DNA of 64,000 nt from the NCBI RefSeq assembly GCF_019049285.1, contig NZ_JAGMUL010000014.1, positions 178,299-242,298 of the forward strand, in the 5' to 3' direction. A model generated the notes under the pieces. That model made no database searches. It worked only from the letters and a program-made list of their open reading frames with translations, and was not told the DNA's origin. Position 1 is the first letter of the stretch. Every line of letters starts with the position of its first letter. Shown piece after piece: positions 1 to 8,563 of the stretch. This DNA is from Streptomyces sp. AC550_RSS872 (GTDB taxonomy: Bacteria; Actinomycetota; Actinomycetes; Streptomycetales; Streptomycetaceae). A program made the position numbers and the translations under genes.

Positions 1-1915
1 ACAGCTGCGCGGCCGATTTCTTCTGCTCGCTGGCCGTGCCGCTGGCCCGGTTGCCGGCCTGGGTCTGCCCGGTGGAACGGGCCTGGCCCTTCTTGCAGAG
101 CTGCCCCTTCTTGGCCGCCACCTGGTCCGCCCACGCCGCGTAGTGGTTGTCGGCGGACGCCGACGCCTGCCACGCCTTGGTCAGCGCGCTGGTCAGCTCG
201 GTGTGGCTCGGGAGCTGGTCGACGGAGAGCTTGGACAGGTCGGTGACCAGCTGGTTGCGCTGCTTGGCCGCGCCCCGCAGATCGGTGGCGGCCTGCGCGA
301 GATTGCCGCAGGACTTCACGGCGGCCACCGCGTTGATCACGGCGGTACGGCTGTCGCCGCTGTCCGCCAGCAGCTTGTCCAGGGCGATCGCCTGCTGCTC
401 GGCCGGGTCCTCGGACGGCGACGGGGAATCCTCGGTCGCCGGAGCCGTGGCGGAGACCGGCGTGTTGTCGTCGCTGCCCTTCTGGTCGTCCTCGCCCCCA
501 CCGGCGAGCATCGCGCCCGCGCCGATACCTAGGACGGCGATGCCGACGCCGACGGCGGCCATGAGCGGCACCCGCGATCCCGTACGACGGCCCCCGCGAC
601 CTCCCTCGCCGATGTCGTCGGCGTTCGCCCCGTGGGGGCCGGGCTGCCCGTGCGGTCCGGGCGGGAAGTAGCCCGTCTCGCGCGAACCCTGCGGCTGCGG
701 TTGCGGCTGCTGGAAGCGCGGCAGCTGCTGGGTGGCGGCGGCCGGGGGCTCACCGCCCGGCTCGCTGCGGAAGAGGTTGTCGAAGTCGGAGAGCGGCTGC
801 CGCCCCGGCCCCGGCTGCGCCGCCCCGCCCGGCTGCCCGGTCACGGGCGGGATGTACTGGGTGGCGTCGGCGTCGGACCCGGGAGGCACCGGCATCGCAC
901 CGCCCTGCGGACCGGCCGCGCCGCCCTGCCGGGCCCGCCCCAGGATCTGCGTGCTCTCACCGGCCGCCTCGGGCGGCAGCGCACCGGGCCCGACCGGCGG
1001 GAGGTACTGCGTCGCCCCCTCGCCCGCGGCGGGCGCAGTCGGCGCGGCGACGGGCGGTATGTAGCGGGTGGCCTGCTCGTCCGCGCCCGCGGGTGCGGCA
1101 CCGACCGGCGGTATGTACTGAGTGGCGCCTTCCCCGGCCGGGGGCAACGGGCCCCCGAAACCGCCGGCACCCGCACCAGCGTGCGGCAGAGGCGCGTTGG
1201 GGGCGCCGTGCGCGGCCGGACCGCCCTGCTGGGCCGGCGGCAGCGCACCACCGAAGCCAGGAGGGCCGTAGCCCTGCCCGCCGGCAGGGGGCAACGGCGC
1301 CGAGGGGGCACCGCCCTGACCGTGCGGCGGCTGCGGCTGAGGCTGCTGGTGCTGGGGTTGATGGTGGGATTGATGCTGCTGGTACTGCTGCGGCGCAGGT
1401 TGCTGCTGCGCCGGCATGGGCGCCCCGGCGTCCGGGGCGGCGCCATGGCCGTACGTCGGCGTCCCCTGGGGCGCACCCTGCGCTCCCCCGCCGTACGACA
1501 CGCCCTCCGGCGGCAACGGCTGGGACGGCGCTCCCCCGGCGTCCGGCGCCGCGCCCCACGGGGCCGGCGACGGCGAGCCACCGGCCTGCCCGCCCTGATA
1601 CGGCTGCGGCGGTTCCTGCCCGCCCCAGGAGTGCCCGGGCGGCGTTCCCCAGGACTGGACCGGCGCCGCCGGCGGTTGCGGCGAGGGCGGCGCCTGTGGG
1701 GTCTGCTCGGGTCCCCAGGGGGTGCCCCAGGACTGGCCGCCGGGCGGTGCCGAGGGCGGGGGCGTGGTCGGCGGGGCGGGCGGCACCGGCGCCGCCTGGC
1801 CGCCCTGTCCGCCGGTCATGCCCGGCAGCAACGGCTCACTGCCGTCGGAGGGCAGCACGATGCCTTCGCGCGCGGGTCGCGCCGAGGGCTCCTCGCCCCG
1901 TCCACTCTGCGTCAC
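1..1915 (-). CDS. Proline/glutamine-rich single-pass membrane protein, C-terminus beyond window
   Basis: An open leftward frame runs from a GTG at 1915 off the left edge (at least 638 codons). An AGGAG Shine-Dalgarno lies 5 nt before the GTG. Roughly the first 400 residues are low-complexity Pro/Gly/Gln-rich cytoplasmic sequence with repeated TQYIPPV-like motifs. One hydrophobic segment follows (VPLMAAVGVGIAVLGIGAGA), then a Ser/Thr-rich stretch and an alpha-helical extracellular domain with at least two cysteines (VKSCGNL, QLCKKG). No enzyme domain is recognised. Similar architectures occur in Streptomyces proteins encoded near or phosphorylated by Ser/Thr kinases; that link is inference. 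Frame continuity was checked at both ends. Confidence 0.8.
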   Translation of the reverse strand, partial: MTQSGRGEEPSARPAREGIVLPSDGSEPLLPGMTGGQGGQAAPVPPAPPTTPPPSAPPGGQSWGTPWGPEQTPQAPPSPQPPAAPVQSWGTPPGHSWGGQEPPQPYQGGQAGGSPSPAPWGAAPDAGGAPSQPLPPEGVSYGGGAQGAPQGTPTYGHGAAPDAGAPMPAQQQPAPQQYQQHQSHHQPQHQQPQPQPPHGQGGAPSAPLPPAGGQGYGPPGFGGALPPAQQGGPAAHGAPNAPLPHAGAGAGGFGGPLPPAGEGATQYIPPVGAAPAGADEQATRYIPPVAAPTAPAAGEGATQYLPPVGPGALPPEAAGESTQILGRARQGGAAGPQGGAMPVPPGSDADATQYIPPVTGQPGGAAQPGPGRQPLSDFDNLFRSEPGGEPPAAATQQLPRFQQPQPQPQGSRETGYFPPGPHGQPGPHGANADDIGEGGRGGRRTGSRVPLMAAVGVGIAVLGIGAGAMLAGGGEDDQKGSDDNTPVSATAPATEDSPSPSEDPAEQQAIALDKLLADSGDSRTAVINAVAAVKSCGNLAQAATDLRGAAKQRNQLVTDLSKLSVDQLPSHTELTSALTKAWQASASADNHYAAWADQVAAKKGQLCKKGQARSTGQTQAGNRASGTASEQKKSAAQL

Positions 1916-2116
1916 CGGGACTCCTACTAATGGGGGACCTTGTGAATCGTCGGCTCACGCTACCGGGTCCGCCGATCCGCGTGCTACGCAGCGCAGGACG
2001 TGACCTGCATCGCTGTGACCGCAGTAACAATCCCGGTCCCCCGTCCGCTATATATGCCCCCTTTCCCCACCGGCGCCTTCATTTCCCTGCCGTTCACACC
2101 CTCGTACCCCCTGGTT

Positions 2117-3502
2117 TCACGCCGCCGCCTGGAGATCCAGCCGTGCCCCGAACTCCCTTACCACCGGCTCCTCCCGGAACGGCTCCAGCCGCTGCTGGAA
2201 GTCGTCCAGGTACTCGGCGCCCCGGTTGGACCGCAGGGTCTCCAGCAGCTCCACGGCCTTCAGCCCGGTGTGGCAGGCCTGTTCGATCTCGCGCTGCTGC
2301 ACCTGTGCTGTGGCGAGCAGCACATAGCCGATCGCCCGGCGCCGCGCCTTCGTCTCCGGGAGCCCGGCCAGCGACTCCTCCGCGCGCCGCGCCGCCGCCT
2401 CGGCCTGGCCGAGGTCACGGTGGCAGTGCGCCAACTCGTCGGCGAGATAGGCCTCGTCGAAGTGGGCGATCCAGGCCGGATCGTCCCCGGACTCCACGTC
2501 CGCGGCCTCCAGCGCGGTCACGGCCCGCCCGGACGCCACCTGGGCGGCCCGTGCGTCGCCCATCAAGGCATGCCCTCGCGCCTCGGCCGCGTAGAACATT
2601 GACTCCGCGCGCGGGGTCACGCGCCCCCGCGCCCCCTCCTGCGCGGCCCGCGCCAACTGCGCGATCTCACGCGGGTTCCCGAGCTGCGCGGCGAGGTGGC
2701 TCATGGAGGCGGCCAGCACATATCCGCCGTACCCGCGGTCTCCCGCGGCCTGCGCGAGCCGCAGCGCCTGGATGTAGTACCGCTGGGCGAGCCCCGGTTG
2801 GCCGGTGTCGACGGCCATGTACCCGGCGAGCTCGGTCAACCGCGCGACGGCGGCGAAGAGTTCCCGCCCGACCGCCTCCCGGTACGACCCGGCCAGCAGC
2901 CCGGAGACGACGCTGTTCAGGTAGTGCACGACGACCGGGCGCACATGCCCGCTGCCGTACTGGTGATCAAGGTCGACGAGCGCCTGCGTCATCGCGCGCA
3001 CGGCCGCCACGTCGGACTGCCCCACCCGGGGCCCGGCCGAGCGCGACACCTGTGAGTCCGGCGACGAGATCAGCCAGTCGCGGCTGGGCTCGACCAGCGC
3101 GGACGCGGCGACGGAGGAACCGGACAGGAAGTCCCGGCGCCCCACGTCACTGCGCCACAGCTCGCAGACCTGCTCGATGGCCCCCAGTACAGTCGGCGAG
3201 AACTGAAGACCGACGCCCGACGCGAGGTTCTTGCCGTTGGCCATGCCGATCTCGTCGATCGTGACCGTACGGCCCAGCTTGCGGCCGAGCGCCTCCGCGA
3301 TGATCGCCGGCGCCCGCCCCCTCGGCTGCTGTCCCCGCAGCCAACGCGCCACCGACGTCTTGTCGTAGCGCAGATCGAGGCCGTGCTCGGCGCCGCACAT
3401 GTTGACCCGGCGGGCCAGCCCGGCGTTCGAGCAGCCCGCTTCCTGGATGAGCGCCTGAAGCCGTTCGTTCGGCTGTCGCGCGACGAGAGGCCTTGCGGCC
3501 AT
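2117..3502 (-). CDS. HTH/TPR-type transcriptional regulator
   Basis: 461 aa from ATG 3502, preceded by AGGGGG; a longer frame to 3739 lacks homology-like sequence and was rejected. Residues about 15-80 (SNAGLARRV ... KTSVARWLRGQQPRG) resemble an atypical XRE-like helix-turn-helix. The rest is Ala/Leu-rich helical sequence with TPR-like repeats (about 200-440), interrupted by a GRRDFLSGSSVAASAL segment. This HTH plus TPR layout is common in Streptomyces developmental and antibiotic regulators (NsdA-like and relatives), but I cannot place it in one subgroup. It is monocistronic, reads towards the gene starting at 1915, and is divergent from the gene at 3830. Confidence 0.8.
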   Translation of the reverse strand: MAARPLVARQPNERLQALIQEAGCSNAGLARRVNMCGAEHGLDLRYDKTSVARWLRGQQPRGRAPAIIAEALGRKLGRTVTIDEIGMANGKNLASGVGLQFSPTVLGAIEQVCELWRSDVGRRDFLSGSSVAASALVEPSRDWLISSPDSQVSRSAGPRVGQSDVAAVRAMTQALVDLDHQYGSGHVRPVVVHYLNSVVSGLLAGSYREAVGRELFAAVARLTELAGYMAVDTGQPGLAQRYYIQALRLAQAAGDRGYGGYVLAASMSHLAAQLGNPREIAQLARAAQEGARGRVTPRAESMFYAAEARGHALMGDARAAQVASGRAVTALEAADVESGDDPAWIAHFDEAYLADELAHCHRDLGQAEAAARRAEESLAGLPETKARRRAIGYVLLATAQVQQREIEQACHTGLKAVELLETLRSNRGAEYLDDFQQRLEPFREEPVVREFGARLDLQAAA

Positions 3503-3829
3503 GGCGTACCCCCTGTGGCTGCGGTGCCTGCCCACGCACCGAGTTGACGTGTCTTTCACCGCCGGAATCCGGCGCGGGGCACTGGCTGTGCACCACAGGT
3601 TTCCGGCCGTGAAGATCAATGCCCCGTCGTCATACCGAAAATGCGAGGCTTGCGAGGATTGCCGGGGTAAAGGCGGAAGCCGACCCCACAGTGGGCTACC
3701 CAGCTCCGACCACGGATCCTCCCGCGCGCCCCCACCCATGCACCCATGCGCCCCAGATGAGGAATCAATGCTCCTCCCCCGCGCTCGCTACGCCCGTAAC
3801 TACAGGTGGGTGCGGGAGTTGTGTTCAGC
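3503..3829. other. Divergent intergenic region, no gene seen
   Basis: 327 bp between the leftward regulator and the rightward primase-like gene. It must hold both promoters. It contains no convincing coding frame; the several overlapping open frames here are GC-driven shadows. No clear palindrome was found. Confidence 0.5.
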
Positions 3830-4483
3830 GTGGAAGAGACGATCCCGGCCACCGAAGCCGCACAGATTCCGAAGCAGCGCGGCGAAACGCTGCTGGAGAC
3901 CGCCGTTCGCTATGCCGAGGAGCGTCACTGGGACGTGTTCCCCGGGACCTGGCTGGAAGCCGTCGACGGCGCACAGCTCTGCTCCTGCGGTGACACCGGG
4001 TGCCCCGCGCCCGGCGCGCACCCCGCGCGCCCCGACTGGGAGACCCAGGCGACCGGCAGCGCGACGGTCGCACGCCGGATGTGGCAGAAGCAGCCGAACG
4101 CGTCGATCCTGCTGCCGACGGGGCGCACCTTCGACGCGATCTCCGTCCCGGAGACGGCCGGGTTTCTCGCGCTGGCCCGGATGGAGCGGATGGAGCTGAC
4201 GCTGGGGCCGGTGACGTTGACGCCTGATCGTCGGATGCACTTCTTCGTGTTGCCGGGTGCGTCGGTGAAGGTGCCCGATCTGGTGCGCAAGCTGGGGTGG
4301 TCGGTGGGGTCGCTGGATCTTGTCGCGCTCGGGGAGGGTGCGTGGGTTGCCGGGCCGCCTACGCGGTTCGGATCCCGGGGGGCTGTGCAGTGGGCCTGTC
4401 GGCCGACTCCGGCGAACCGGTGGCTGCCGGATGCGGAGGAGTTGATCTCGCCGCTCGCGTATGCGTGTGGGCGGGATCGTTAG
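3830..4483 (+). CDS. Bifunctional DNA primase/polymerase-domain-like protein
   Basis: 217 aa if started at GTG 3830; GTG 3806 and 3821 are in-frame alternatives. GGGAG at 3813-3817 lies 11 nt before 3830 and only 2 nt before 3821, and the usual N-terminus of this family (VEETIPATEA) fits 3830. Features of the prim-pol-like family in actinomycetes: HWDVFPGTWL, a CSCGDTGCPAPGAHPA cysteine motif, and LGWSVGSLDLVALGEGAWVAGPPT. These proteins are short relatives of archaeo-eukaryotic primase-like domains. Enzymatic activity is unproven because the complete catalytic acidic set is not obvious. It stands alone between the regulator and the ABC operon. Confidence 0.7.
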   Translation: MEETIPATEAAQIPKQRGETLLETAVRYAEERHWDVFPGTWLEAVDGAQLCSCGDTGCPAPGAHPARPDWETQATGSATVARRMWQKQPNASILLPTGRTFDAISVPETAGFLALARMERMELTLGPVTLTPDRRMHFFVLPGASVKVPDLVRKLGWSVGSLDLVALGEGAWVAGPPTRFGSRGAVQWACRPTPANRWLPDAEELISPLAYACGRDR

Positions 4484-4536
4484 GAGCGCCTTCTCGTCTG
4501 CCCCGATACAGCCCCGCGCCCCTTAGGTTGGCTTCC

Positions 4537-5307
4537 ATGACGTCGGCCGTAAGTGTGCGTGGGCTCTGGAAGCGGTTCGGGCAGCAGGTTGCTGTTGCCG
4601 GGATTGATCTGGAGTTGCCCGCGGGGAAGTTCATCGGACTTGTGGGACCCAACGGGGCGGGGAAGACCACGACCCTCTCCATGGTGACCGGGCTGCTCAG
4701 GCCCGATGGCGGGTCCGTCTCGGTCGTCGGGCACGACGTCTGGCGGGACCCGGTCGAAGTGAAGGCGCGGATCGGGGTGCTGCCCGAAGGGCTCCGGCTC
4801 TTCGAGCGGCTCTCCGGGCGGGAGTTGCTCGCGTACTCGGGGCGGTTGCGCGGGCTTCCCGGTGCCGAGGTCGACAAGCGGGCCACTCAGTTGCTGGACG
4901 TACTCGATCTGGCGGGGGCGCAGCACAAGCTGGTCGTCGACTACTCGACCGGCATGCGCAAGAAGATCGGTCTCGCGGCCGCGCTCCTCCACAACCCCGA
5001 AGTGCTGTTCCTGGACGAGCCGTTCGAGGGCGTCGACCCCGTCTCCGCCCAGACCATCCGGGGCGTCCTGGAGCGCTACACCGCCTCCGGCGCGACCGTC
5101 GTCTTCTCCTCCCATGTCATGGAGCTCGTCGAGTCGCTGTGCGACTGGGTCGCCGTCATGGCCGCCGGACGCATCCGTGCCCACGGCACCCTCGCCGAGG
5201 TGCGCGGTGACGCGGCCTCGCTGCAACAGGCGTTCCTCGAACTCGTCGGCGCGCACGGACGCGACGCGGGAACGCACCTGGACTGGCTGGGCGGCGGAGC
5301 GCGATGA
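4537..5307 (+). CDS. ABC transporter ATP-binding protein
   Basis: 256 aa. Walker A GPNGAGKT at residues 37-44, a signature-like YSTGMRKK, Walker B VLFLDEP and an H-loop in FSSHVMELVE are all present, so it is a complete nucleotide-binding domain of the type that drives exporters. It overlaps the next gene by ATGA, so subunit partners are translated together. ATG 4537 was chosen because the longer upstream frame from 4297 overlaps the preceding gene and is not domain-like. Substrate unknown. Confidence 0.9.
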   Translation: MTSAVSVRGLWKRFGQQVAVAGIDLELPAGKFIGLVGPNGAGKTTTLSMVTGLLRPDGGSVSVVGHDVWRDPVEVKARIGVLPEGLRLFERLSGRELLAYSGRLRGLPGAEVDKRATQLLDVLDLAGAQHKLVVDYSTGMRKKIGLAAALLHNPEVLFLDEPFEGVDPVSAQTIRGVLERYTASGATVVFSSHVMELVESLCDWVAVMAAGRIRAHGTLAEVRGDAASLQQAFLELVGAHGRDAGTHLDWLGGGAR

Positions 5308-6905
5308 GCACCGATGTGACGGGGGTGACCGGAGTCGTCGTACGGCTGAAGCTGTCACTGCTGAGGAACGGGCTGCGGCAGTCCGGTGGCCGGCGGGCCG
5401 CCTACATCGCCTCGGCGGTCGTGGTGCTTCTCTTCGCCGCGCTGCAACTCCTCGGCCTGATCATGCTGCGCGGCAACGCGCACGCCGACACCGTGGTCGT
5501 GTTCCTGGTCGCGGTGCTCGCGCTGGGCTGGGCCGTGATGCCGCTGTTCTTCCCCGGCGGGGACGAGACCCTGGACCCGACCCGGCTGGTGATGCTGCCG
5601 CTGCGCCCCCGGCCCCTGGTCCGGGCCCTGCTCGCGGCCTCGCTGGTCGGCATCGGCCCCCTGTTCACGCTGTGCCTGTTCATCGGTTCGGTGATCGCGG
5701 TCGCGCACGGCGGGTTGGCGTACGTCGTCGGCGTCATCGCCGTCGTCCTGGCGCTGCTGGTGTGCGTGGCGCTCGCGCGGGCCGTCGCCGCGGCCAACAT
5801 CCGCCTGCTGACCAGCCGTAAGGGCCGTGATCTGGCGGTGCTGAGCGGGCTGGTCATCGCGCTCGGCGCGCAGGTCGTGAACTTCGGGGCGCAGCGCCTG
5901 GGTTCATCAGGTCTCACCCCGCTCGATCCGGCGGCGGACGTGCTGCGCTGGGTGCCGCCGGCTTCCGCGATCGGGGCGGTGCGGTCGGTGAGTGAGGGGT
6001 CCTACGGGATCGGTGTCCTCCAACTCACGCTGACCGCAACCGCGTTGATCGCTCTGATCGCCGTATGGTCACGCCACCTCACCCGGCTGATGACGTCACC
6101 CGACGGCTCCACGCTCCAGACGGCCACCGAGGCCGCCGTACGCGAACGCAACTCGACGGGCCCGGCCCGCCTCCTGCCGGCCGGCCGCACCGGCACCGTC
6201 ATGGAACGCAGCCTGCGCTACGCCTGGCGCGACCCGAAGACCAAGGCGGCCTGGGTGACCTCGCTCGCCATCGGTCTGATCGTGCCGCTGTTCAACGCCC
6301 TCCAGGGCACCGGCTCGATCTACTTCGCCTGCTTCGCGGCCGGGATGCTCGGCATCCAGATGTACAACCAGTTCGGGCAGGACACCTCTGCCTTCTGGAT
6401 GGTCGCGATGACGATCTCGTCCCGGCGGGACGCCTACGTCGAGCTGCGCGGCCGAGCGCTGGCACTCCTGCTGATCACTCTCCCCTACGCCGCCCTCGTC
6501 ACCGTTCTGACCACAGCCCTCCTCGGCGACTGGCCCAAGCTCCCGGAGGTACTCGGCCTCTCCTTCGCCCTCCTCGGCGCCATGCTGGCGACCGGCGCCT
6601 GGACCTCGGCCCGCTTCCCGTACTCCATCCCGCAGGAGGGTTACAAGAACGTCGCCCCGGGCCAGACGGGCCTGGCCTGGATCTCGATCTTCGGCGGAAT
6701 GATCGCGGCAGCCCTCCTCTGCGCCCCCGTCATCGCGCTGACGATCTGGCTGAACGTCAGCGAGAGCGGCGATGGCTGGACCTGGCTGCTGCTCCCGGGC
6801 GGCGCGGCATACGGTGCTGCGCTCACGCTGCTGGGCCTGCACCTGGCGGCCCCACGAACGGCGTCCCGCCTACCGGAGATCCTCACGGCGGTGAGCAAAG
6901 GCTGA
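5304..6905 (+). CDS. ABC transporter permease, about 10-12 TM segments
   Basis: 533 aa, start ATG overlapping the ATPase stop (ATGA). Many hydrophobic segments are visible, such as AAYIASAVVVLLFAALQLLG, TVVVFLVAVLALGWAVMPLFF, PLFTLCLFIGSVIAVAH and AALVTVLTTALLGDW. It is the membrane partner of the upstream ATPase. The large single permease with long loops resembles Streptomyces exporter permeases in the ABC-2 group rather than importers; no binding protein is present. Substrate cannot be inferred. Confidence 0.88.
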   Translation: MSTDVTGVTGVVVRLKLSLLRNGLRQSGGRRAAYIASAVVVLLFAALQLLGLIMLRGNAHADTVVVFLVAVLALGWAVMPLFFPGGDETLDPTRLVMLPLRPRPLVRALLAASLVGIGPLFTLCLFIGSVIAVAHGGLAYVVGVIAVVLALLVCVALARAVAAANIRLLTSRKGRDLAVLSGLVIALGAQVVNFGAQRLGSSGLTPLDPAADVLRWVPPASAIGAVRSVSEGSYGIGVLQLTLTATALIALIAVWSRHLTRLMTSPDGSTLQTATEAAVRERNSTGPARLLPAGRTGTVMERSLRYAWRDPKTKAAWVTSLAIGLIVPLFNALQGTGSIYFACFAAGMLGIQMYNQFGQDTSAFWMVAMTISSRRDAYVELRGRALALLLITLPYAALVTVLTTALLGDWPKLPEVLGLSFALLGAMLATGAWTSARFPYSIPQEGYKNVAPGQTGLAWISIFGGMIAAALLCAPVIALTIWLNVSESGDGWTWLLLPGGAAYGAALTLLGLHLAAPRTASRLPEILTAVSKG

Positions 6906-6941
6906 GAGTCAGTTGAGAACGCAGGTGCCCTGCACCCCCCC

Positions 6942-6984
6942 AAGGGGCGCGGGGAACTGCGCGACAAGCCACAACGAACCCGCA
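6942..6984. repeat. Streptomyces intergenic repeat (REP-like)
   Basis: The stretch beginning AGGGGCGCGGGGAACTGCG and continuing with GCGACAAGCCACAACG is a variant of a very common intergenic repeat of Streptomyces chromosomes (recognised from memory). It lies between the convergent ABC permease and hydrolase genes. Short related pieces (CAGCCCCGCGCCCCT) occur at about 4508-4525 and 21254-21272. Confidence 0.65.
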
Positions 6985-7012
6985 GCCGCCCTCAAAACAG
7001 AGGCCCCCGAGC

Positions 7013-7900
7013 TCACAGGCGCCCGGCCTCCCCAGCGGAGCGCACCGCGTCCAGGAACGGCTCGATCGCCGCGCGCCACCCCTCCGGCTGGTCGTAATGC
7101 ACCAGGTGACCGGCGTCAGCCACCTCCGCGTACTCCCCGCGCGGCAGCACCCGCACCATCTCCTGCGCCTCGGCCCGCCCCAGTTCCCCGTCGAGCCCCC
7201 GCACCACCAACGCGGGACACTGAACCTGCGCCAGTTCCTCCCAGTGCGCGTCGAGCACCCACGTCTCCCGCGACCGGAGCATCTGATCCGGCTCGAAGAC
7301 GGGCCGCCACCCGTCCTCGCACTCGTGCATCACCTCGGCGTAGAACTCCCCGCGCGCGGCATTCGGCCGCTCCACCCAGGGGTCGTCCTCACCGAACCAC
7401 TTGCGCACATCGGCGAGCGTGGCGAAGGGGACGGGCCAGGACTTGAACCAGTCCGTCCACTCGCGCTGCGAGGCCGAGCCGAGCGCGGACGCCCGCATGT
7501 CGCAGATGATCACGCCGCGCACCAGGTCGGGCCGCCTGGCGGCGAGCTGCCACGCGGTCAGCGCTCCCATGGCGTGGCCGATGAGGAGGGCGGGGGCGAG
7601 ACCGAGCTGTTCGAGAGCGGCCTCGGCGTCGTCGACGTAGGCCTCGCGCGTGAAGTCGGCCTGCGAGGACTTGTCACTACGACCATGGCCACGCTGGTCC
7701 AGTGCGACAGCGCGGTGCCGCTCGGAGAGCCAGCGGGCGGTGGAGGCCCAGTGCGAGGCGCGGCCCATGAGGCCGTGCAGTAAGAGGACGCCGAGCGTGC
7801 CGTCGTGCTCTGTTACGGGGTCGTTCTTGGGAGGGTCGCCGAACTCCCAGGCCGCGAGACGTACGCCGCCCGTCCCGGTCACGTCGATGCGCCGCGCCAT
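7013..7900 (-). CDS. Alpha/beta hydrolase
   Basis: 295 aa from ATG 7900 (MARRIDVTGTGGV). The fold is clear: LLLHGLMGRASHW oxyanion loop, DQRGHGRSDK, nucleophile-elbow region LIGHAMGALTAW, and a C-terminal DAGHLVHYDQPEGW with the catalytic His. The elbow reads G-H-A-M-G, with Ala where a Ser nucleophile is usual. This suggests a hydrolase with altered chemistry or a non-hydrolytic member such as a haloperoxidase-like or thioesterase-like relative. Longer frames to 8008 were rejected. The gene follows dmdR1 in the same direction, but a strong hairpin and 660 bp separate them. Confidence 0.82.
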   Translation of the reverse strand: MARRIDVTGTGGVRLAAWEFGDPPKNDPVTEHDGTLGVLLLHGLMGRASHWASTARWLSERHRAVALDQRGHGRSDKSSQADFTREAYVDDAEAALEQLGLAPALLIGHAMGALTAWQLAARRPDLVRGVIICDMRASALGSASQREWTDWFKSWPVPFATLADVRKWFGEDDPWVERPNAARGEFYAEVMHECEDGWRPVFEPDQMLRSRETWVLDAHWEELAQVQCPALVVRGLDGELGRAEAQEMVRVLPRGEYAEVADAGHLVHYDQPEGWRAAIEPFLDAVRSAGEAGRL

Positions 7901-8137
7901 AGGTCCTGGCACCCCCCTAGCTCCGCTCGGACCGCTCGAGCCGGCCGGTCCTGTGAACCGTGTCCTGCCTGCCGTGCCTGCCGTATCTGCCGTCGCTCGC
8001 GCGAGCACCGCCCGTCACCTGCGATGCAGGAGCCGACGATGCCCTCGCACACGATGTGCATGTCCTGTGTGTCTGACGTGATCTTATGCGCACACCCTTG
8101 AAGCGCACGTTCCGCATGATCCGTCACCCGCAGACTA

Positions 8138-8153
8138 TCGAACTCCTATTCGA
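8138..8153. promoter_or_regulatory. LexA-box-like inverted repeat
   Basis: TCGAACTCCTATTCGA has 5-bp arms TCGAA/TTCGA around 6 bp. It matches the actinobacterial SOS box pattern CGAAC-N4-GTTCG except for one base (ATTCG). On the minus strand it sits just upstream of a TAGTCT -10-like sequence facing the hydrolase. Operator function is inferred only. Confidence 0.35.
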
Positions 8154-8319
8154 AAATGCGGTCTCTGCGGCCAACACCCCTCATTCGAGTGACCCCCCTC
8201 AAGGATTGATCGCTGCCGCCGAGGGGAGATCTTCACCGGGAGGCGGACCGATCGGGGAAACCGGTCCGAGGGGAATGACCCTGAGAGCTCGGGGCTCCGG
8301 GTCAGCACAGGGGAGGACA

Positions 8320-8347
8320 GGCCCCGGCGCCATGTGGCGCCGGGGCC
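8320..8347 (-). terminator. Strong hairpin terminator downstream of dmdR1
   Basis: A perfect 12-bp stem (GGCCCCGGCGCC / GGCGCCGGGGCC) with a 4-nt loop ATGT, about 220 nt past the dmdR1 stop. There is no U-tract, as is usual for Streptomyces terminators. Confidence 0.75.
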
Positions 8348-8563
8348 CTCTCCACTTCCACGGCACATCCGCCCGCCCCTTCCCCGGCCGGACGCATCAC
8401 TGTCGATCACGGCCGAGAGCTCTCAGGTCATATGCCTCACGCGACAGACTGGCACGCGAATCGGCGGAGCGCTGCGATTCGGCGTACTGAATCTTGGAAT
8501 GGACGAGATCGACGGTTCGCCACAACTCCCGCTCGCCCACCGGGAGTTACACGGAAAAGAAGC

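Larger units (their letters stand above)
7901..8563. other. Long intergenic region between dmdR1 and hydrolase
   Basis: 663 bp with no convincing gene. It contains the strong hairpin at 8320-8347 and, at 8138-8153, the inverted repeat TCGAACTCCTATTCGA. A run of CTGCCGT-like repeats lies near 7960-7995. The hydrolase promoter must be here; a TAGTCT -10-like box lies just downstream (leftward) of the inverted repeat, implying a leader of about 220 nt. Confidence 0.5.

Noticed and set aside
632-3264. Long plus-strand frames over the proline-rich membrane protein and the regulator
   Set aside because: They are Arg/Pro/Ala-rich shadows in high-GC DNA; the minus-strand frames have ribosome sites, a TM helix and recognisable domains.
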